Shown piece by piece: positions 1 to 5,051 of a DNA stretch of 6,634 nt. The notes beneath the pieces are model-generated. The model made no database searches, had not been told where the DNA came from, and worked only from the letters and a program-made list of their open reading frames with translations. Numbering within the stretch: position 1 is the stretch's first letter; each line of letters starts with the position of its first letter. The translations under genes and the position numbers were made by a program. Location of the stretch: the NCBI GenBank assembly GCA_030146405.1, contig JASLBS010000177.1:1-6634 (forward strand), in the 5' to 3' direction. Origin of the DNA: Arthrobacter sp. (GTDB taxonomy: Bacteria > Actinomycetota > Actinomycetes > Actinomycetales > Micrococcaceae).

Positions 1-375
1 ATCCTGCTGCAGGCCGACCGGGCCGAGACGCTGCCGCGTCCGTCCACCCCGGACGAGCTGCGGGAGACGCTGCTGCGCATGATCGCGTCGCCGAACCTCT
101 GCGACAAGAGCTGGGTCACCGAGCAGTACGACCGGTACGTGCTCGGCAACACGATCCTCGCCCAGCCGGAGGACGCGGGCATCCTGCGCATCGACGAGCG
201 CACCGGGCTCGGCGTCGCGCTGGCCGTCGACGGCAACGGCCGCTACGCGCGGCTCGACCCGTACACGGGCGCGCGGCTGGCGCTGGCCGAGGCGTACCGC
301 AACGTCGCCGTCACTGGCGCCACCCCGGTCGCCGTCACCGACTGCCTCAACTTCGGCTCGCCCGAGGACCCCGAG
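1..375 (+). pseudogene. purL: purL internal fragment, copy A (broken at right, cut by window at left)
   Basis: This is the middle of the large subunit of FGAM synthase, the ATP-dependent purine-pathway enzyme. The frame is open from base 1 and has no start in the window. The visible PurL signatures are ASPNLC (residues 29-34), WVTEQYDRYV, GLGVA, ALAEAYRNVA and DCLNFGSPEDPE, the last ending at codon 125. After that codon the protein stops resembling PurL, because the DNA becomes the antisense of a second purL. It aligns with residues ~408-528 of copy B. My hand count over the last 99 codons is about 72 identical residues, so the two copies are distinct alleles and not a recent duplication. The + frame happens to stay open to 1014, but everything past ~378 is antisense noise. 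I infer that this piece comes from a different actinobacterium than the rest of the window. Confidence 0.85.
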
Positions 376-476
376 CTCCTGGCAGGCGTCCGCGAGCCCG
401 CGGACGGTCTCGGCGAACTGCCACATGACCTCCGGGTCCTCGGGCGAGCCGAAGTTGAGGCAGTCGGTGACGGCGA
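329..476. repeat. 43-bp perfect inverted repeat flanking the purL join
   Basis: Positions 329-371 and 434-476 are exact reverse complements over 43 bases, separated by 62 bases. Both arms encode the same conserved PurL segment (AVTDCLNFGSPEDP), one on each strand. The repeat is therefore a by-product of two homologous purL genes placed tail to tail, and is simply the most conserved stretch of a longer imperfect inverted repeat covering most of 1-800. It is not a mobile-element end or a transcription terminator. Confidence 0.9.
366..378. other. Inverted junction between two different purL genes (probable chimera point)
   Basis: Left of this point the + strand encodes PurL copy A. Right of it the - strand encodes PurL copy B. 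Copy A is PurL-like through codon 125 (ending at 375). Copy B is PurL-like through QELGV (codon ending at 367), after which the family normally continues with PVTGGN but here reads antisense of copy A. The two copies therefore share about 10 bases at the join (366-375), next to the palindrome GAGCTC at 373-378. Short microhomology with strand inversion is typical of template-switch or ligation chimeras. The exact extent of shared bases depends on the missing parts of both genes and is inferred. Confidence 0.75.
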
Positions 477-2013
477 GTGGCATGGCTCCCGACGTCGCGA
501 CGTTCCGGTACGCCTCCGCGAGGGCCAGGCGGGCGCCCTCGTAGGGGTTCAGATAGGAGTAGCGGCCGTTGGCGTCGGTCGAGATGGCCACCCCGAGGCC
601 GGTCTCCTCGTCCACGCGCACCACGCCCGCGTCGTCGGGCATGGCCATCGCGGTGTTGCCCTGGACATAGCGGTCGTACTGGTCGGTCACCCAGTCCTTC
701 GAGCACATGTTCGGCGAGGCCATGAGTTCCAGGACGGCCTCGCGCAGGTCAGCGGGCTGCTCGGGCCTGAAAGAATCCGCCTGCACGCCGTCGAGCCACA
801 CCGGCCGGGAGTACGGGCGCTCGTAGACCGGCCCCTCGTGTGCAACCGTGCGAGGATCGACGTCCACGATCTTCTCGCCGTCCCATTCGATGATGAGGCG
901 GCCGGTGCCGGTGACCTCTCCCAGCCAGGAGTACTCCACGGCCCACTTGTCCATGATCGCCTCGAACGCCTCGACGTTCTCGGGCGTCACCACGGCCATC
1001 ATGCGTTCCTGTGACTCGGACATGAGGATCTCGCCGGGGGTCAGGGACGGATCACGCAGCAGCACGTTGGTGAGCTCCACATGCATCCCGCCGTCACCGT
1101 TGGAGGCGAGCTCCGACGTCGCACACGAGATGCCGGCGGCTCCGAGATCCTGGATGCCCTCCACCACGGAGGCCTTGAACAGCTCGAGGCAGCACTCGAT
1201 GAGCACCTTCTCGGCGAACGGGTCACCCACCTGCACGGCGGGGCGCTTGGACGGCTTGTCCGCATCGAAGGACTCGGATGCGAGCACCGACGCGCCGCCG
1301 ATGCCGTCCCCTCCGGTCCGTGCGCCGAAGAGCACCACCTTGTTGCCGGCCCCGGAGGCGTTGGCGAGCCGGATGTCCTCATGGCGCAGTACGCCCACCG
1401 CGAGGGCGTTGACCAGCGGGTTGCCCTGGTAGACGGAGTCGAAGACCACCTCGCCACCGATGTTCGGCAGGCCCAGGGAATTGCCGTATCCGCCGATGCC
1501 GGCCACGATCCCGTGGACCAGGCGCGCGGTGTCCGGGTGGTCGATCGCGCCGAAGCGCAGTGGGTCCATGACGGCGACCGGCCGGGCGCCCATCGAGATG
1601 ATGTCGCGGACGATCCCGCCCACGCCGGTCGCAGCGCCCTGGTAGGGCTCCACGAAGGACGGGTGGTTGTGGCTCTCCACCTTGAACGTGACGGCCCAGC
1701 CGTCGCCGATGTCCACCACGCCGGCGTTCTCGCCGATCCCCACGAGGAGGTGCTCCTTCATGGCATCGGTGACCTTCTCGCCGAACTGACGCAGGTGCAC
1801 CTTCGAGGACTTGTAGGAGCAGTGCTCGCTCCACATCACCGAGTACATGGCGAGCTCGGCGCCGGTGGGGCGGCGCCCGAGGATCTCCTCGACGCGCTGG
1901 TACTCGTTCTCCTTGAGCCCCAGTTCGGCCCAGGGGAGCGGCTGCCCGGGAGTGACCTCGGCGTTCGCGACGGTGTCGATGTTGAACTTCTTGGAGGTTG
2001 TCTCTGCGGTCAC
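367..2013 (-). CDS. purL: FGAM synthase large subunit PurL, copy B (3' part lost at the join)
   Basis: PurL is the catalytic synthetase subunit. It converts FGAR, ATP and ammonia delivered by PurQ into FGAM in the cytoplasm. Visible landmarks are SEHCSYKSSK at residues 62-71 with the conserved His64, VESHNHPS (112-119), GIGGYGNS (172-179), GGDGIGGAS (234-242), QDLGAAGISCA (288-298), SESQERMM (332-339) and DCLNFGSPEDPEVMW (517-531). The small three-subunit form is usually about 740-770 residues; here only ~549 remain before the join at ~367, so roughly the last quarter is missing. The GTG start at 2013 directly follows the purQ TAA in the same frame, so no earlier start is possible, and a weak GGTGGG (2018-2023) precedes it. 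Translation is probably coupled to purQ. The frame stays open to base 1, but residues beyond ~549 are antisense of copy A and not PurL. Confidence 0.93.
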
Positions 2014-2811
2014 TTAGCCCACCAGTTTCTTGAGTACCGAGGTGAAGATGCCGAGGCCGTCCGTGCCGCCACGAAGCCCGACCTCGCCGCGGGCGGAGAA
2101 ATCGGGGCCGAAGCCCTCCTCCACTGCGTGCTCGGGGTGGGGCATGAGCCCGACCACGTTGCCTGCCGCATTCGAGATACCGGCGATGTCGCGCCGCGAA
2201 CCGTTGGGGTTCTCGTCGACGTAGCGGAAGACCACGCGGCCCTCGCCCTCGAGTTCGTCGAGCGTGTAGTTGTCCGCGACGAACTGGCCGTCCTGGTTCT
2301 TGAGCGGGATCACGATCTCCTCGCCGTCCGCGTAGTCGGAGGTCCAGAAGGTGCCCGCGTTCTCGACGCGCAGGCGCTGGTCCCGGCAGAGGAAATGCAG
2401 GTGGTTGTTCTTGATCATGGACCCGGGCAGCAGGTGAGCCTCGGTCAGGACCTGGAACCCGTTGCAGATGCCCAGCACGGGGAGGGCATCCGCTCCGCCT
2501 GACGCCGCCGCCGTGATCTCCTCCATGAGGGGAGCGAAGCGGGAGATGGCGCCGGCACGCAGGTAGTCCCCGTAGGAGAACCCACCCGGGATGATCACGG
2601 CGTCGACGTCCTGGAGGCTGTGGTCGCCGTGCCAGAGGTGGATGGCGCTTCCGCCGGCAAGACGGACGGCACGGACGGCGTCGCGGTCGTCCAGGGAACC
2701 CGGGAAGGTGACGACACCGACCGTCACCCCGTTGAGCGGGCTGTCCGCGTTGTCCGAGGCGACAGGCTGGGGGCCGCCGATGAGGGGAATCTCGATGTTC
2801 GGGGCCGTCAC
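2014..2811 (-). CDS. purQ: FGAM synthase glutaminase subunit PurQ
   Basis: PurQ is a class I glutamine amidotransferase that hydrolyses glutamine and passes ammonia to PurL within the PurS-PurQ-PurL complex. The 265-residue product shows VVTFPGSLDDRDA (33-45), the IIPGGFSYGDYLRAG segment (73-87), the nucleophile elbow LGICNGFQ with Cys116, and MPHPEH with His225 and Glu227, which complete the Cys-His-Glu triad. It is somewhat longer than the usual ~225-235 residues, mainly through a low-homology N-terminal leader of ~28 residues and a glycine-rich C-terminal stretch. The GTG start at 2811 overlaps the purS TGA as GTGA, and GGAGGA lies just upstream, which supports this start over an internal one. 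It is followed with no gap by purL. The Cys-His-Glu residues are all present, so it should be active. Confidence 0.96.
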   Translation of the reverse strand: MTAPNIEIPLIGGPQPVASDNADSPLNGVTVGVVTFPGSLDDRDAVRAVRLAGGSAIHLWHGDHSLQDVDAVIIPGGFSYGDYLRAGAISRFAPLMEEITAAASGGADALPVLGICNGFQVLTEAHLLPGSMIKNNHLHFLCRDQRLRVENAGTFWTSDYADGEEIVIPLKNQDGQFVADNYTLDELEGEGRVVFRYVDENPNGSRRDIAGISNAAGNVVGLMPHPEHAVEEGFGPDFSARGEVGLRGGTDGLGIFTSVLKKLVG

Positions 2812-3068
2812 TGGGCGTCCTCCTCCAGGACCTCCACGCGCGTGACATCCTCGATGACCGGGTTGGACAGCAGTGTGGTGGCGGCGTGCCGGGCCTGCTC
2901 GAGGATCTCCTCGGTGACGTCACCGTCCACAGTCAGCTCGAAGCGCTTTCCCTGGCGGACACCGGCGAAGCCGGTGAGGCCGATCCGGGGAAGCGCTCCG
3001 GCGATCGCCTTACCCTGGGGGTCGAGGATCTCGGGCTTGGGCATGACGTCGACAACGATCCGGGGCAT
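2808..3068 (-). CDS. purS: FGAM synthase small subunit PurS
   Basis: PurS is the small non-catalytic subunit that bridges PurQ and PurL and helps channel ammonia. The 86-residue product begins MPRIVVDVMPKPEILDPQGK, the family hallmark, and continues with the typical GKRFEL strand and a closing helix and strand (EILEQARHAATTLLSNPVIEDVTRVEV). Its length matches the usual 80-90 residues. An in-frame ATG at 3110 would add 14 residues with no PurS character. The ATG at 3068 is preferred because AGGAG lies 7 bases before it. The TGA overlaps the purQ GTG by 4 bases (2808-2811), which points to coupled translation and fixed subunit ratio. It is the first gene of the purSQL operon. Confidence 0.95.
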   Translation of the reverse strand: MPRIVVDVMPKPEILDPQGKAIAGALPRIGLTGFAGVRQGKRFELTVDGDVTEEILEQARHAATTLLSNPVIEDVTRVEVLEEDAQ

Positions 3069-3075
3069 CCGGCAA

Positions 3076-3080
3076 CTCCT
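3076..3080 (-). promoter_or_regulatory. Ribosome binding site of purS (decides the start)
   Basis: AGGAG on the minus strand, 7 bases before ATG 3068. It favours the 86-residue PurS over the 100-residue reading from 3110. Confidence 0.8.
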
Positions 3081-3093
3081 GTGCGTGAGCGGC

Positions 3094-3136
3094 GCTGGGG
3101 GTCCCAGCATTAACGGCAGTAGCCCGGGAGTGCCGT
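3094..3136 (-). promoter_or_regulatory. Two tandem hairpins in the purS upstream region
   Basis: Read on the + strand, 3094-3108 is GCTGGG-GGT-CCCAGC (6-bp arms, 3-base loop). Positions 3113-3136 have ACGGCA and TGCCGT arms (6 bp) around a 12-base centre containing CCCGGG. They sit 26 to 68 bases before the purS start on the minus strand. Neither has a T-run after it, so neither is a classical terminator. They could be a leader structure of the purSQL mRNA, a terminator of the upstream gene that lacks a U-tract (common in Actinobacteria), or chance in GC-rich DNA. I see no known riboswitch here. Confidence 0.4.
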
Positions 3137-3264
3137 CTCACGCCGTATCTGGGATGACACCGGCGCTCCGCGAGCTTGCCCGCCAAGTCTACCGGGGATT
3201 CGTGGAGGACCGCACGGCGGCGGAGACCTCCGACGGCGATGTGAGCCTGCGGCAGACCGCGGGA
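3137..3264. other. Intergenic stretch between the SSI-like lipoprotein gene and purS leader
   Basis: No gene is supported here. Open frames crossing this stretch have no family resemblance or ribosome binding site. The purS promoter is probably within it, but I see no convincing -35/-10 pair; TAGACT-like hexamers occur without a partner at proper spacing. Confidence 0.5.
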
Positions 3265-3858
3265 CTAGACGGCGCCCGGTGCCCCGAGGACGTCCTGGAT
3301 CGAGGTCCACCGCGAGATCTGGCAGCCGTCCGTCAGGGAGAAGGTCGCGAGGATGGAGGTGCCGTCGAGGTCGCCGGTGATGCTGGCGGTCTGCGGCCCG
3401 CCGTACTGCTGCGTGCAGATGATGTCCTTGTCGGGCCGGGCGGTGAAGAAGTCGGTGCCGAGCCGTGCGAGTGCTGCGCAGGCGTCCTCGGCCCCGGGAA
3501 GGGTGGTGGCGGGTCCGGGAGTGCCGTCCACGCATTCGAGGGTGTACTGCAGGGGTTCGGCGGCGGCGTCCTGCTGGAGGGTGATGGTCAGCAGGGCGTT
3601 GGTGCCGGCGGCAGCGGGAGGCGCACTGGTCCCTGGCGCGGAGGGCGATGCCGATGGTGCCCCGCCGCCGGGAGGAGTTACGGGAGAGGTGGGTTCGGGG
3701 GTGGAGGGCTGCATCGAGGGCTCCTGCTGGGTGGGTTCGACGGTCCCCCCGCCCGTGGAGCAGGCGGAGAGGACGATCGCGAGGGCTGCGAAGGGAACCA
3801 GGAGGCGCACGCCCGCGTGCGGTCGAGCGCTGCGGAACGGCGAGGCTGTCTCGACCAT
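3265..3858 (-). CDS. Lipoprotein with subtilisin inhibitor-like (SSI) domain
   Basis: A predicted exported, membrane-anchored protein of 197 residues. The signal segment (~15-32) ends in the lipobox LSAC, so Cys33 should be lipidated. Residues ~39-86 are a Pro/Ser/Thr/Gly-rich low-complexity linker, likely spanning the cell wall. Residues ~88-192 match the Streptomyces subtilisin inhibitor fold: YTLEC (Cys109), DACAAL (Cys127), IICTQQYGGP (Cys148), ITGDLDG and TDGC (Cys179). The spacings 127-148 (21) and 148-179 (31) nearly equal those of SSI (Cys50-71-101: 21 and 30). By alignment, the inhibitory P1 position (SSI Met73) is Gln150. ATG 3858 has GGGGGAG 5 bases upstream; the longer in-frame reading to 4446 is a shadow of the upstream gene. 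The domain call is strong, but actual inhibition is inferred, and a non-inhibitory surface role is possible. Confidence 0.82.
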   Translation of the reverse strand: MVETASPFRSARPHAGVRLLVPFAALAIVLSACSTGGGTVEPTQQEPSMQPSTPEPTSPVTPPGGGAPSASPSAPGTSAPPAAAGTNALLTITLQQDAAAEPLQYTLECVDGTPGPATTLPGAEDACAALARLGTDFFTARPDKDIICTQQYGGPQTASITGDLDGTSILATFSLTDGCQISRWTSIQDVLGAPGAV

Positions 3859-3885
3859 GGTTGCTCCCCCTTCACCTGGCTTTCC

Positions 3886-3914
3886 AGCGTAACGGCTGGT
3901 GAGGTACCAACGAA
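3886..3914 (-). promoter_or_regulatory. Possible promoter of the SSI-like lipoprotein gene
   Basis: On the minus strand TTCGTT (3914-3909) and TACGCT (3891-3886) are separated by 17 bases. TACGCT fits the actinobacterial TANNNT -10 pattern, and the implied transcript would begin about 20 bases before ATG 3858. The -35 match is weak, so this is tentative. It would let the gene be transcribed separately from the gene upstream. Confidence 0.3.
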
Positions 3915-3950
3915 GGAGCGCGCCGCGGTGTCCCGCCGGTCGCGCCGTGC

Positions 3951-4832
3951 TCAGGGCAGCGTCAGAGCCTGCTCCAACTGCTGCAGGAGAACCTTCCGGA
4001 GTTCCTGCGATTCCTCGGCGAAGCCGCGCTGCAGGCGAACGTACTCCGCCTTGCCCTCGGCGGTCTCGATGGCGATCGGCGCATAGCCCCACGCGGCAAG
4101 GTCGTACGGGGACGCTCTCATGTCCATCACCCGGATACGCCAGGAGAGCTCGAAGCAGTCCATCACGGTCTCGCTCGGGATCAGGGGGGTGAGTTTGTAG
4201 GCCCACTTGTAAAGATCCATATTGGCGTGGAGGCACCCGGGTTGCTCGAGATCCCGCTGGGTCTCCCGGGTGGGCGCGAGTTCGTTGAGCGGGACCGCTT
4301 CGGGGGTGTAGAAGCGGAAGGCGTCGAAGTGGGTGCAGCGGATCCGCGCCGATTCGACGACGCCGTCCGTCCCGGCGGCACCGAGTCGCAGGCCCAGGTA
4401 CTCGTGACGTACGCCGTTCACGGTGGAGCGATACGCCATGGCCCACTCGTGCAGGCCGAAACAGCCGAACTGTGCGGGGCGTGCTGCCGTTCGGCCCAGG
4501 ATCACGCGGGCGAAGTCGATGGCATCACGCCGCTCCTCCGCGAACCTCCGGACGTCGACCCGCGCGCCGTCGTCGTCCGCGGTGTAGTACTTCCAGGTGG
4601 ACCGTTCGGTGGCGGCCCCGGCGAGGACGACACCTGCTCCCGGATGCCATCGGCCGAGTTGCCCGGGCTTCTGGTTGTAGTACGTGAACAGGAAGTCCTC
4701 CACGGGATGCTTCACCCCGCGGGACCGACGGTCGAGATAGGGCTCCGCGAACCGACGCACCCGGGAGGCGTGGAGCTGCTCCCGCCGCTGCCACTCGGCC
4801 TCGGTGAGGAGATCTGTGGCCCGGGTGTGCAT
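3951..4832 (-). CDS. Conserved actinobacterial protein, commonly auto-named 3-methyladenine DNA glycosylase
   Basis: The 293-residue cytoplasmic protein has no signal peptide or membrane segment. Recognisable blocks are HPVEDFLFTYYNQKPGQLGRWHPG (42-65, strongly aromatic), FGCFGLHEWAM (122-132), RCTHFDAFRFYTPEA (165-179) and QPGC-LHANMDLYKWAYKL (197-214), with several invariant-looking His, Cys and Trp residues. I recall this family being labelled 3-methyladenine DNA glycosylase in actinobacterial genomes, but I see no helix-hairpin-helix or AAG-type signature, so base-excision chemistry is unproven. The C-terminal ~30 residues are Gln/Glu/Leu-rich and probably helical. The start at ATG 4832 has only a weak purine run before it but a -10-like hexamer at the right distance for a leaderless mRNA. 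The SSI-like lipoprotein gene follows 92 bases downstream on the same strand. Confidence 0.7.
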   Translation of the reverse strand: MHTRATDLLTEAEWQRREQLHASRVRRFAEPYLDRRSRGVKHPVEDFLFTYYNQKPGQLGRWHPGAGVVLAGAATERSTWKYYTADDDGARVDVRRFAEERRDAIDFARVILGRTAARPAQFGCFGLHEWAMAYRSTVNGVRHEYLGLRLGAAGTDGVVESARIRCTHFDAFRFYTPEAVPLNELAPTRETQRDLEQPGCLHANMDLYKWAYKLTPLIPSETVMDCFELSWRIRVMDMRASPYDLAAWGYAPIAIETAEGKAEYVRLQRGFAEESQELRKVLLQQLEQALTLP

Positions 4833-4838
4833 GTTTCC

Positions 4839-4844
4839 ATTATC
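4839..4844 (-). promoter_or_regulatory. -10-like hexamer placed for leaderless transcription
   Basis: GATAAT on the minus strand lies with its last base 7 positions before the A of ATG 4832, the spacing expected if transcription begins at the start codon. A poor -35 candidate (TATTTA, 4867-4862) sits 17 bases further upstream. No good ribosome binding site precedes this ATG, which fits a leaderless message. Weak single-site evidence. Confidence 0.35.
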
Positions 4845-4950
4845 ACCCTGGCTACAGAAGGTAAATACCCTGTGTAAATTCTGGGTAACACGGCCGAAAA
4901 CGAGTGGTCAGCAAGTGTTGCCTCAGGTAAGTTTGTGCTCGCCGCGACGT

Positions 4951-4968
4951 CTGTGAGAGTCATCACAG
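4951..4968. promoter_or_regulatory. CRP/GlxR-type operator, perfect palindrome
   Basis: The site reads CTGTGA-GAGTCA-TCACAG. The core TGTGA-N6-TCACA (4952-4967) is identical to the published consensus of E. coli CRP and corynebacterial GlxR, and the outer C/G pair extends the symmetry to 6 bp per arm. It is centred at 4959.5, about 92 bases before the protease ATG. That location suits control of the S8 protease by a cAMP-binding CRP-family regulator. It could also act on the divergent gene, whose start lies ~127 bases away on the other side. Binding is inferred from sequence only. Confidence 0.65.
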
Positions 4969-5011
4969 GTAGGGGGTCCTATCCAGGAGATCGCGGCACA
5001 GGGGGAACGGC

Positions 5012-5017
5012 TACGGT
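5012..5017 (+). promoter_or_regulatory. Possible -10 element of the S8 protease gene
   Basis: TACGGT fits the actinobacterial TANNNT pattern. Transcription would start near 5024, about 64 bases after the centre of the CRP-like site, which is close to a class I activator position. No recognisable -35 hexamer is present at 17 bases, as expected for an activator-dependent promoter. Tentative. Confidence 0.3.
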
Positions 5018-5051
5018 CGATCCGCATTTTCACGAGAGGCACCACCTTCCT

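Larger units (their letters stand above)
4833..5051. other. Divergent intergenic region
   Basis: This stretch separates two outward-facing genes, so it must contain both promoters. Positions 4857-4890 are unusually AT-rich for this DNA and contain GTAAAT twice (4861-4866 and 4874-4879) and GTAAC (4885-4889), possible operator-like repeats of unknown meaning. A CRP-type palindrome and a candidate promoter for the protease follow. No open frame here is convincing. Confidence 0.6.

Noticed and set aside
329..476. The inverted repeat as a transcription terminator, transposon end or CRISPR-like element.
   Set aside because: Both arms are coding for the same PurL segment on opposite strands and there is no transposase, target duplication or repeat array.
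79..1014. A 311-codon + strand open frame that looks like a long protein starting with PurL sequence.
   Set aside because: Only codons up to ~375 are PurL. The rest is the exact antisense of the second purL, in a register that happens to be free of stops. It is a by-product of the join, not a fusion protein.
1081..2502. Long + strand open frame (473 codons) opposite purL and purQ.
   Set aside because: It is antisense to two well-supported genes, has no recognisable motif, and crosses their boundary. This is typical of high-GC antisense frames.
1379..2923. Minus-strand open frame of 514 codons overlapping purL, purQ and purS in another frame.
   Set aside because: Arg/Pro/Gly-rich composition, no family resemblance, and it overlaps three genuine genes in a different frame.
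3884..3899. Small inverted repeat CCAGC-N6-GCTGG between the glycosylase-named gene and the SSI-like gene as a terminator or operator.
   Set aside because: The arms are only 5 bp with no T-run, easily expected by chance in GC-rich DNA.
2620..4086. Plus-strand open frame of 488 codons across purQ, purS and the SSI-like gene.
   Set aside because: It runs antisense through three genes and an intergenic region, is low in complexity, and has no motif or ribosome binding site.
3859..4446. N-terminal extension of the SSI-like lipoprotein back to an ATG at 4446.
   Set aside because: The extension overlaps the upstream gene out of frame and is Arg/Pro-rich. The lipobox signal peptide and strong ribosome binding site place the start at 3858.
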